Assembly: GCA_023432235.1 (NCBI GenBank)
Contig: JAEYUX010000017.1
Location: 1 to 10,292 of the forward strand
Length of the DNA stretch: 10,292 nt
Direction of reading: 5' to 3'
From: Actinomycetes bacterium
Lineage (GTDB): Bacteria; Actinomycetota; Actinomycetes; Actinomycetales; Demequinaceae
Shown here: positions 1-5,996 of the stretch, piece after piece
How the letters are laid out: each line of letters starts with the position of its first letter
Numbering within the stretch: the first letter of the stretch is position 1
Made by a program: the position numbers and the translations under genes
The notes under the pieces: generated by a model
Told to the model about the DNA's origin: nothing
The model's input: only the letters and a program-made list of their open reading frames with translations
Databases searched by the model: none

Positions 1-56
1 TAAGGGCGCAGGCACCACGCTCGGTGCGCATGCGCCACTGGTCGTACTCTGACGCC

Positions 57-761
57 ATGCGATGCGATGTGGTGCGCTTTGTCGCCTTCGAAGACCTCGG
101 CGTGTGGGAGGCGGAGCTCATTGCCCAAGGCTTTGATGTGCGCTACCTGGACGTGGGGGTCGACGACGTTGCAGAGGCGGCCGACGCCGACCTCACCGTC
201 GTGCTCGGCGCGCCGATCGACGCGGATGACGACGCGCGTTATCCCGTTCTCGCCGCCGTGCGCGGGGCGCTCGCCGCTCGCGTGGAGCAGGACCGGCCGA
301 CGCTCGCGATCTGCCTCGGCGCACAGATTCTCGCCCAAGTGGTCGGTGGGACGGTGCAGCGAGGCACTCGCGAAATTGGCTGGGCGCCCCTGACGCCACA
401 ACCTGCTGCAGCCGCGAGTGCGTGGCGCGAACTCAGCGCCGCACCGGTGCTTCACTGGCACGCCGATGAGGTGGAGCTGCCTGCGGGTGCGTACGTCGGG
501 CTTGCGAGCACGGCAGCAACTCGTCACCAGATATTCGAGGTCGGGCGCAGCGTGGGCTTCCAGTGCCATCCCGAAGCCGATCCCGAGATGATCGAACGCT
601 GGCTCATTGGGCACACGGGCGATCTCACACGGTGGGGCGTCGACATCAACGCGGTGAGAGCGCAGGGGCGTGAGTTCGGCGATGCGGCCGTTGCCGCGGG
701 CCTCACTGGACTGCGCCGGTGGCTACGCCAGGTGGACCTGGTAGCAGGGCGTTCGCTCTAG
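57..761 (+). CDS. Class I glutamine amidotransferase (GuaA-like GATase domain, stand-alone)
   Basis: This is a single-domain class I glutamine amidotransferase of the GMP-synthase-like type, which hydrolyses glutamine to supply ammonia to an unknown acceptor. The sequence shows the nucleophile elbow AICLGAQ (Cys97 counted from a GTG at 24, or Cys86 from ATG 57) and the His/Glu of the triad in QCHPEAD (His182/Glu184, or 171/173). The length is about that of one GATase domain, with no synthetase domain. The start is uncertain. The frame is open to the window edge, with GTG at 24, ATG at 30 and ATG at 57, and none has a good Shine-Dalgarno. I chose 57 because the family usually begins about ten residues before the FExLG segment. 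Its stop codon interlocks with that of the convergent gene on the other strand. Substrate and pathway cannot be told from the sequence. Confidence 0.85.
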   Translation: MRCDVVRFVAFEDLGVWEAELIAQGFDVRYLDVGVDDVAEAADADLTVVLGAPIDADDDARYPVLAAVRGALAARVEQDRPTLAICLGAQILAQVVGGTVQRGTREIGWAPLTPQPAAAASAWRELSAAPVLHWHADEVELPAGAYVGLASTAATRHQIFEVGRSVGFQCHPEADPEMIERWLIGHTGDLTRWGVDINAVRAQGREFGDAAVAAGLTGLRRWLRQVDLVAGRSL

Positions 762-1549
762 AGCGCGGTGGCGATGCTGCCCACCGCGTTTGCGCCGTAC
801 GAGTGCTCTTCGCGCCAGGCCGGAGTGGTGCGGAACACGATCGCAGGCCACAAGGGATCACTCATGAGGACGCGCGCGGCGGCATCCGCCTTGATCTGCG
901 CCACCTCGTCAAACACGTCTTCCATGCACGCCGCCAAGCGGGAGTGCAGGTGCATCGGATCCTCGCCATCTTTGATGTCGACGAGGTATGTCGCCCACCC
1001 AGCCGCGCGCAAGAGGTCCTCGCGGCCAATCTCGTGGTCAAGCGACTCAGGGCCGGTGGCGGCAACGTGAATGATCGGCACCGCGACACCATCGCGCTGC
1101 GGCGAGATGAGGGCACTGCGGTGAGCGTCGAAGTCGTTCGCGTCCTCGAAGTCTGCTTCTTCGATCACCGCAACCGTTAGCGCCGCGTCGCGCCCCTTGA
1201 CGAGCTTGATTGCTTCGCCGAGCGCAGTGGGCTCGGCCGTGTGCTGTATTGCGATCGGTGCCGGACCATATGCGTCATCGTGAAGCAGCGTCGCGATTGG
1301 GCTGGGCCCGTGGTCGTCAAGCGCGCACTGTGTTGAGCACACAAAGTGGGGGACATGGCGGCGCTTGTGAGCAGCGCGGTCAATGTGAACGAGCAGCAAA
1401 CGGTGGAAAGAGGACGTGAGCCATGGACATCCACGCAGGGGGTCGTTGCCAAGCGGGATTTGGTGCCACCACTCATCCATGCCGGAGAGCAGCGCGGAAC
1501 TTGGCTCTCGGTTGGCGTGTGCGACCCAACTCGAGATTGTCGACGTCAC
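758..1549 (-). CDS. Phosphoketolase-like N-domain protein A, thiamine-diphosphate motifs lost
   Basis: This 263-aa protein resembles the N-terminal (XFP_N) domain of phosphoketolase. Residues 154-161 (DGVAVPIIH) match the family's DGxxLPILH. Residues 176-190 (REDLLRAAGWATYLV) match the stretch ending in GYEPYxV. Residues 211-220 (DVFDEVAQIK) match the DEIxxIK helix, and 234-245 (WPAIVFRTTPAW) match WPMIVLRTPKGW. The protein ends there, about a third of the way into an 800-aa phosphoketolase. The GPGHGGP region is replaced by a segment around CSTQC (71-75), and GDGEAETG by EEADFEDA (130-137). Thiamine diphosphate binding and catalysis are therefore not expected. It is about the size of, and clearly paralogous to, the gene at 1654-2397 (shared WVAHAxREPS, HIDRAxHKRR, DEVxQIKxDAA, PLWP). 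The start is the GTG at 1549: GGGAG at 1557-1561 lies seven bases upstream and the N-terminus then aligns with the paralogue. The ATG at 1570 has no such site. The function is unknown. A regulatory or binding role near acetyl-phosphate enzymes is inference. Confidence 0.78.
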   Translation of the reverse strand: MTSTISSWVAHANREPSSALLSGMDEWWHQIPLGNDPLRGCPWLTSSFHRLLLVHIDRAAHKRRHVPHFVCSTQCALDDHGPSPIATLLHDDAYGPAPIAIQHTAEPTALGEAIKLVKGRDAALTVAVIEEADFEDANDFDAHRSALISPQRDGVAVPIIHVAATGPESLDHEIGREDLLRAAGWATYLVDIKDGEDPMHLHSRLAACMEDVFDEVAQIKADAAARVLMSDPLWPAIVFRTTPAWREEHSYGANAVGSIATAL

Positions 1550-1556
1550 AGTTTCA

Positions 1557-1561
1557 CTCCC
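1557..1561 (-). promoter_or_regulatory. Shine-Dalgarno fixing the GTG start at 1549
   Basis: GGGAG on the - strand lies seven bases before the GTG at 1549. No comparable site precedes the in-frame ATG at 1570, so this decides the start of the XFP-like gene A. Confidence 0.65.
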
Positions 1562-1594
1562 AGCTGGCATCGCGCGTCAGTCACGACCGTTTTG

Positions 1595-1612
1595 TTTTGT
1601 CCGTGAACAAAA
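1595..1612. repeat. Inverted repeat TTTTGT-N6-ACAAAA over the -10 of gene A
   Basis: TTTTGT at 1595-1600 and ACAAAA at 1607-1612 form a perfect inverted repeat with a 6-base spacer. An alternative pairing uses 7-base arms, TTTTGTT at 1590-1596 and AACAAAA at 1606-1612. The right arm overlaps the predicted -10 element and the left arm lies around and just past the predicted start site. This is a position typical of a repressor operator. Which protein binds is unknown. Confidence 0.45.
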
Positions 1613-1637
1613 TAAGGTGCGTCTGTTGTCTCGTCAA
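1609..1637 (-). promoter_or_regulatory. Sigma70-like promoter for the XFP-like gene A
   Basis: Reading the - strand, TTGACG (complement of 1632-1637) is followed after exactly 17 bases by TATTTT (complement of 1609-1614). These match the TTGACA and TATAAT consensus at five and four of six positions. The predicted start of transcription is near 1602, giving a leader of about 50 bases before the GTG at 1549. The promoter begins just after the stop codon of the upstream paralogue, so gene A can be expressed apart from the pta-ackA block. This AT-rich patch stands out from the GC-rich surroundings. Confidence 0.6.
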
Positions 1638-1653
1638 GACTAACGCGCCCGTG

Positions 1654-2397
1654 TCAACGCAGCGCGGCAACGGCGCGGATCTCCACCATTGGCCACAACG
1701 GCTCCACTGACATGAGGTGCTCAGCGGCGTCGGACTTGATCTGGACGATCTCGTCGAGCACGTCCTCCATGAGCAGCGCGAAGCGCACATGGTCGTCAGC
1801 GGTGAAGTGCTCGAGCGAACACTCAAAGGTGTAGCTCGTGTATCCGGCGGCACGCACCACGTCCTCGCGATCTTCGCGGTCACGGTCGCTGTCTTCGCCC
1901 TCGACGAGCATGAACGGGATGACAACGCCCGAGTAGCGCGCATTGAGAAGGCGGGACGTGTGGAGGTGGAACATGTCCGAGTTCATGAACTCGTGTTCGG
2001 TGAAGATCGGCACGAGTGCCGATCGCTCCACACTCGACGCGCGGGCAAGTGCCTCTGCGAGTGGCGATGCGGAGCCGGTGTGCTCGACCTGCAGGTCCTC
2101 AGGACCGCCGTCGCCGATGGTGACCAATTGACTCATGGGCCGCAGTCCGTGCCCCATGGTGGGGAGCAAATGGCATGGGCGGGACGTGAGGAATGTCGCG
2201 ACTTGCCGGCGCTTGTGAAGCGCCCGATCAACGTGGCCTACGATGCCGGCGAACAGGGGATCGGTGAGGACCGGGCAGGTGGCCGGACTCATCGACATCA
2301 AGCGAACGGAATCGCCGATCCAGTCATGCAAGGCAGTGACAAGCATCCCGCTTGGCTCTCGCGAAGCGTGTGCTACCCATCCAGACGTGGTCGCCAT
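1654..2397 (-). CDS. Phosphoketolase-like N-domain protein B, thiamine-diphosphate motifs lost
   Basis: This 247-aa protein is a paralogue of the protein encoded at 758-1549 and the more diverged of the two from phosphoketolase. Shared blocks are WVAHASREPS (7-16), CPVLT (41-45), HVDRALHKRR (55-64), REDVVRAAGYTSY (177-189) and EDVLDEIVQIKSDAA (211-225) followed by PLWP (233-236). The phosphoketolase family resemblance is in GVVIPFML (157-164), the GYxxY segment, the DEIxxIK helix and the final WPMVEIR. There is no GPGHGGP-like or GDGEAETG-like motif and no C-terminal catalytic part. Cys41 and Cys75 are at the same positions as in protein A. The frame extends upstream to 2523, but ATG 2397 is preceded by GGGAGGA (2402-2408, four-base gap), and the upstream extension is Arg-rich and not protein-like. 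It lies 270 bases downstream of ackA on the same strand, so it may be on the same message or have its own promoter. Function unknown. Confidence 0.75.
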   Translation of the reverse strand: MATTSGWVAHASREPSGMLVTALHDWIGDSVRLMSMSPATCPVLTDPLFAGIVGHVDRALHKRRQVATFLTSRPCHLLPTMGHGLRPMSQLVTIGDGGPEDLQVEHTGSASPLAEALARASSVERSALVPIFTEHEFMNSDMFHLHTSRLLNARYSGVVIPFMLVEGEDSDRDREDREDVVRAAGYTSYTFECSLEHFTADDHVRFALLMEDVLDEIVQIKSDAAEHLMSVEPLWPMVEIRAVAALR

Positions 2398-2492
2398 GAT
2401 GTCCTCCCGCGGTCCCTCGCGCCATCGGATGGCATGTCGCCTTCCTGGCGCCACTGTGCCCATCCGCTCACCTGATCGACGGTGCTGAGGGC

Positions 2493-2521
2493 GTTGTAAG
2501 GGGACGCCGCTCACATGTGAC
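2493..2521 (-). promoter_or_regulatory. Weak candidate promoter for XFP-like gene B
   Basis: On the - strand GTCACA (complement of 2516-2521) and TACAAC (complement of 2493-2498) are 17 bases apart, each matching consensus at about four of six positions. If used, transcription would start near 2486 with a leader of about 90 bases. The -35 half overlaps the perfect palindrome TCACATGTGA at 2511-2520. Confidence 0.3.
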
Positions 2522-2539
2522 ACATCGCACAGGCGGCGT
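2504..2539. repeat. Nested inverted repeats upstream of XFP-like gene B
   Basis: ACGCCGC at 2504-2510 and GCGGCGT at 2533-2539 are a perfect 7-base inverted pair separated by 22 bases. The spacer opens with the perfect 10-base palindrome TCACATGTGA at 2511-2520. The structure sits in the 270-base gap between ackA and gene B, next to the candidate promoter. It could be an operator or an mRNA hairpin. Confidence 0.4.
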
Positions 2540-2595
2540 GTCGGATTCGGAATGTGCCGGCCGCCCGTTGGGACGAGCCGTCAATGTGTGAGTTA

Positions 2596-2640
2596 GCCCC
2601 AGAGTGGGGGGCAGGCATGTCGACGACCGTGAGGCCGGTC
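2596..2640 (-). terminator. Two short GC hairpins after ackA, possible terminator region
   Basis: Beyond the ackA stop (2668) on the - strand there are two GC-rich hairpins. One pairs CGGTC and GACCG (2636-2640 with 2625-2629, six-base loop). The other pairs GGGGC and GCCCC (2608-2612 with 2596-2600, seven-base loop). Neither is followed by a run of T on the - strand, so they are weak as intrinsic terminators, though actinobacterial terminators often lack a T tract. They may attenuate or end the pta-ackA message before gene B. Confidence 0.3.
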
Positions 2641-2667
2641 ACATGGTGAGTTCTTTGCGGATGGCCG

Positions 2668-3804
2668 TCAGGAAACTGCCGCGATCGACTGAAGCGCGAT
2701 CTCTCGCTCCTCGTCCGTCGGCACGACCCACACCTGAACGCGGGACTCGTCCGCACTCACGAGCGTCGCTTCCTTCTTGCGCCCGGCATTGCGCTCGGGG
2801 TCCATGACGATGCCGAGTTCGTCGAGGCCCACAAGCGACTGGAGCCGCACCACGTCCGAGTTCTCGCCCACGCCGGCGGTGAACACGATGACGTCAAGGT
2901 GGCCGAGCTGGGCGTAATACTGACCCACGTAGCCCCGGATGCGACGGCAGTAGATCTCGAGGCCGAGCTGCGCGTCGTGAGAGCCTTCCTCGGCAGCCTG
3001 CTCGACGTCGCGCAAGTCCGAATATCCGGTGAGTCCGAGCATTCCGGATTGCCGGTTGAAGAGGTGGTCGATCTCGTCGAGAGTCATGCCTGCGGCGCGG
3101 CCAAGGTGAAACACCACGGCCGGGTCGATGTTGCCCGTTCGCGTGCCCATGACAAGTCCCTCGAGTGGGGTGAGCCCCATCGACGTGTCGATGGCGCGCC
3201 CTGCGCGGATCGCCGTCGCTGAGGCGCCGTTGCCAAGGTGCAACGCAATCATGTTGATCTCATGCGGACGCTTGCCGATGACGCGCGGCACTTCGTGGGC
3301 GAGGTAGGCATACGACGTGCCGTGGAAGCCGTAGCGGCGAATTCCGTTCTCACGTGCGACATTGCGATCGAGCGCGTAGGTGTACGCCGCCTCAGACAGC
3401 GTCTGGAAGAACGCGGTGTCGAAGATCGCGACATGCGGCAGGTGGGGGAAGGCCTCGCGAGCGCCCTTGATTCCGGCCACGTGACCGGGGTTGTGCAAGG
3501 GAGCAAGAGTTGATAGGAGAGCGATACGGCGCTCAACGTCATCGTCGATGATCGTGGGTGCCGTGAACTCATCGCCACCTTGGACGACGCGGTGGCCAAC
3601 AACGGTGAGCGTCGAGAGGTCCACCCCGCTCGCAGGATCGGACAGGCGCGCGATCACTTCTTTGATCGCTTCCGAGTGGTCTGTCACGCGGTCCACGAGG
3701 CCTGAGGCCAAGGGCTTTGCCACCGATGTGTCGATCACTTGGTACTTCACGGTGCTCGATCCGGAATTGAGCACGAGAGCAACGCCCCGGTAGTTCACAG
3801 CCAC
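2668..3804 (-). CDS. ackA: Acetate kinase
   Basis: This cytosolic enzyme converts acetyl phosphate plus ADP to acetate plus ATP, reversibly. The 378-aa sequence carries the ASKHA-fold signatures in order: VLNSGSSTVKY (11-21, Asn13), GHRVVQGG (70-77, Arg72), LHNP (103-106, His104), FDTAFFQ (128-134, Asp129), GFHGTSY (159-165, His161), HLGNGAS (189-195), TPLEGLVMGTRTG (212-224, Arg222), TAGVGENS (309-316) and VPTDEE (361-366, Glu365). All catalytic positions known from the family are present. It is slightly shorter than the usual 395-405 aa. The start is the GTG at 3804, with AAGGGA at 3810-3815 five bases upstream; a second GTG at 3798 is possible. It lies 17 bases after pta on the same strand, so the two almost certainly form one operon. 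Confidence 0.97.
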   Translation of the reverse strand: MAVNYRGVALVLNSGSSTVKYQVIDTSVAKPLASGLVDRVTDHSEAIKEVIARLSDPASGVDLSTLTVVGHRVVQGGDEFTAPTIIDDDVERRIALLSTLAPLHNPGHVAGIKGAREAFPHLPHVAIFDTAFFQTLSEAAYTYALDRNVARENGIRRYGFHGTSYAYLAHEVPRVIGKRPHEINMIALHLGNGASATAIRAGRAIDTSMGLTPLEGLVMGTRTGNIDPAVVFHLGRAAGMTLDEIDHLFNRQSGMLGLTGYSDLRDVEQAAEEGSHDAQLGLEIYCRRIRGYVGQYYAQLGHLDVIVFTAGVGENSDVVRLQSLVGLDELGIVMDPERNAGRKKEATLVSADESRVQVWVVPTDEEREIALQSIAAVS

Positions 3805-3821
3805 GGGATTCCCTTCGCCGC

Positions 3822-5885
3822 TTAAGCGGTTTGTTGTTGGGCCTGGATCGCCGTAATGGCGACTGTGTTGACAATGTCTTGAACGAGCGCGCCTCGGCTG
3901 AGGTCGTTGACCGGCTTGCGCAGGCCCTGGAGCACAGGGCCAATGGCCACGGCGCCAGCAGAGCGCTGGACCGCCTTATACGTGTTGTTGCCCGTGTTGA
4001 GGTCAGGGAAGATCAGCACGGTGGCGCGGCCTGCAACAGGGGAGTTGGGCGCCTTCGACCTTCCAACCGACGGGTCAACGGCAGCGTCGTACTGGATGGG
4101 CCCGTCGACGAGAAGATCCGGCCGACGCTCGCGCACAAGTCGCGTCGCTTCCCGCACCTTGTCGACATCGGAGCCCGTCCCAGATTCGCCCGTCGAGTAC
4201 GACAGCATCGCAACCCGGGGCTCGATGTTGAACATCATGGCCGTCTCGGCGGAGGAAATCGCGATGTCTGCGAGTTGCTCGGCAGTCGGATCGGGATTGA
4301 CCGCGCAGTCGCCGTAGACGAGCACTTGATCGGCAAGGCACATGAAGAACACCGACGACACGATCGACACACCCGGCGTCGTCTTGATGATCTGGAACGA
4401 CGGCGTGATCGTGTGCGCGGTTGTGTGCGTGGCGCCGGACACCATGCCATCCGCAAGCCCCAGTTGCACCATCATCGTGCCGAAGTAACTGACATCTTCA
4501 ACGCGGTCGCGGGCGCCATCGAGAGTCATGCCCTTGTGCTTGCGCAATTCGTACAGTTCATGCGCAAATCGCTCAACGTATTGCGGGTCTTGGGGCGAGA
4601 TGATGTGCGCGCCGTCGAGAGACAGGCCAAGTTCGCCAGCACGTGCTTGGATCGCCGTCGGGTCACCCAGGATTGTCAGTTCGACGACGTCGCGAGTGAG
4701 CAACGTTCCTGCGGCACGCAAGATGCGGTCGTCTTCTCCCTCCGGCAACACGATGTGTTGACGGTTGGCGCGCGCGCGATCAAGCAGCGTGTACTCAAAC
4801 ATGAGCGGTGTGATGACGTCGGTTCCGGCGACCTTGAGTTTGTCCATCAGCTCGGCGCCATCGACGTGACGTTCGAACATGCTGAGTGCGGTGTCCACTT
4901 TGAGGACGGACTCGCGTGACAGGCGCCCTCGGGTGTCCCAACAGCGCTTCGCGGTGTCGAACGTGTCCATGTCGCTCGCGATGATCGGCAAGGTGGGGCT
5001 CATGCCATCAATGAGGCGCTGAATCGACCGGTGCGGGCGGAAGCCGCCTGTCACCACGATGCCCGCAATCGCGGGGAAGCCCGCAGCCGAATGGGCGGTC
5101 AGTGCGGCCAGCACGGTGTCCGCGCGGTCGCCTGGTGTGATGACCAGTCCGCCTTCTTCGAGCCGGTCAACAAGGTGCTCCGGGTTCATTGCCCCCACGG
5201 TGATCGAGCGAACCTCGCGAGACAGGAGTGCTTCGTCCCCAGCGATCATGTGGCCGTTGATGGCATCGGACAGGGCCCGCAAGGTAGGTGCGTACAGCAG
5301 TTCTTCTTCCGGAAGAGCGGCGACGCCAATGTCTGCGGGAAGAGCGGCGCGCACGGCGTCGACCTCATCGGGATTGCACCGATTTGCAAAGGCCGCAACC
5401 ACCTTGGCGTGATGCTCATCCATCTGGGCCCGTGCCTGGGCGATGATTTCGGCAATCTGGACCGGCGTGCGGTCAACACCGCGAACAACGAGAGCGACGG
5501 GGGCGCCGAGGTTCGCGGCGATCTTCGCGTTGAAGTCAAACTCTGTGGCGGCAGCGACGTCGGTGTAGTCAGTGCCAACGATGACGACGGCCTCGCACCG
5601 GCGGGCTACCTCGTGGTAACGGTTGACGATGCGTGCCAACGTGCCTTCAGGGTCGGCGTGCACCTCTGCATACGTGGCGCCCACGCATTCCTCATAGGAG
5701 AGGTCGACGCCATCGTGGCCAAGGAGCAATTGGAGGACGTAGTCAGAGCCATCGGCGACGCGCGCCACGGGGCGAAAGATGCCGACCTTTGACACGGTGC
5801 GCGCAAAGAGCGCGGTGATGCCCAAGGCGATCGACGACTTGCCGGTGTCGCCTTCTACCGAGGCGATATAAATGCTGCGAGCCAC
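3822..5885 (-). CDS. pta: Phosphate acetyltransferase, long three-domain form
   Basis: This enzyme interconverts acetyl-CoA plus phosphate and acetyl phosphate plus CoA, the step next to acetate kinase. The 687-aa protein is the long form. It has an N-terminal P-loop NTPase-like domain with EGDTGKSS at 11-18 (dethiobiotin-synthase-like fold, thought to be regulatory). A DRTGG domain follows at about 215-330 (LVITPGDRADTVLAAL at 247-262). The C-terminal catalytic PTA domain starts near 360, with PEGEDDRILRAA at 381-392, then SGATHTTAHT, SYSTGESGTG, the DGPIQYDAA segment, and LNTGNNTYKAVQRSAGA near the end. No domain is broken. The start is the GTG at 5885, reading VARSIYIASVEG. There is no strong Shine-Dalgarno, so initiation may be weak or leaderless. 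It is the first gene of the - strand block, followed after 17 bases by ackA. Confidence 0.97.
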   Translation of the reverse strand: MARSIYIASVEGDTGKSSIALGITALFARTVSKVGIFRPVARVADGSDYVLQLLLGHDGVDLSYEECVGATYAEVHADPEGTLARIVNRYHEVARRCEAVVIVGTDYTDVAAATEFDFNAKIAANLGAPVALVVRGVDRTPVQIAEIIAQARAQMDEHHAKVVAAFANRCNPDEVDAVRAALPADIGVAALPEEELLYAPTLRALSDAINGHMIAGDEALLSREVRSITVGAMNPEHLVDRLEEGGLVITPGDRADTVLAALTAHSAAGFPAIAGIVVTGGFRPHRSIQRLIDGMSPTLPIIASDMDTFDTAKRCWDTRGRLSRESVLKVDTALSMFERHVDGAELMDKLKVAGTDVITPLMFEYTLLDRARANRQHIVLPEGEDDRILRAAGTLLTRDVVELTILGDPTAIQARAGELGLSLDGAHIISPQDPQYVERFAHELYELRKHKGMTLDGARDRVEDVSYFGTMMVQLGLADGMVSGATHTTAHTITPSFQIIKTTPGVSIVSSVFFMCLADQVLVYGDCAVNPDPTAEQLADIAISSAETAMMFNIEPRVAMLSYSTGESGTGSDVDKVREATRLVRERRPDLLVDGPIQYDAAVDPSVGRSKAPNSPVAGRATVLIFPDLNTGNNTYKAVQRSAGAVAIGPVLQGLRKPVNDLSRGALVQDIVNTVAITAIQAQQQTA

Positions 5886-5996
5886 GCGTCTATCGTTTCA
5901 TGTTTAGCGCGGGACCATGGGCCCAATGTGGGACCATCCACTCAAAAGACCCAGCGCCCCTTGGCTACGTGGCGATGTACCCCTACGTTTGAGCCG
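5886..5996. promoter_or_regulatory. Divergent regulatory region between pta and the GGDEF gene, with twin GGGACCAT repeats
   Basis: These 111 bases separate two divergently read genes and must hold both promoters. GGGACCAT occurs at 5911-5918 and again at 5930-5937, a 19-base period, close to two helical turns. The perfect palindrome TGGGCCCA lies between them (5918-5925). This spacing and placement suit a tandem operator for pta, the GGDEF gene, or both. I could not pick a convincing -35/-10 pair for pta. The motif does not match the RamA, RamB or GlxR sites known from Corynebacterium acetate genes as I recall them. Confidence 0.45.
5961..5989 (+). promoter_or_regulatory. Candidate promoter for the GGDEF gene, possibly giving a leaderless mRNA
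   Basis: TTGGCT (5961-5966) and TACGTT (5984-5989) are 17 bases apart, matching consensus at four and three of six. The start of transcription would fall at about 5996-5997, on the ATG itself. The lack of any Shine-Dalgarno before the ATG pair at 5997/6000 fits a leaderless message, which is common in actinobacteria. Confidence 0.3.

Noticed and set aside
758..2397. The two XFP-like ORFs as decaying pseudogene fragments of one phosphoketolase
   Set aside because: Both encode the same domain rather than successive parts, have no internal stops or frameshifts, have good ribosome sites and share replacement residues. No remnant of the C-terminal catalytic part is seen around them.
1717..2475. 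252-aa + strand frame opposite XFP-like gene B
   Set aside because: It is as long as gene B, so it was weighed as a rival. Gene B has a strong Shine-Dalgarno at its ATG, a paralogue in the window and family resemblance. The + frame has none of these.
2587..2601. Possible GlxR/CRP-type site (TGTGA-N2-TAG) after ackA
   Set aside because: Only the left half and the central TAG fit the Corynebacterium-type consensus. The right half does not match, so it is not listed as a site.
3831..4919. 362-aa open frame on the + strand opposite pta
   Set aside because: It lies wholly within pta, which carries all family motifs. The frame is Arg- and His-rich, as expected of a shadow.
5928..5996. N-terminal extension of the GGDEF protein from a GTG at 5928
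   Set aside because: The added 23 residues look non-coding, cover the likely promoter and one of the GGGACCAT repeats, and there is no ribosome site before 5928.
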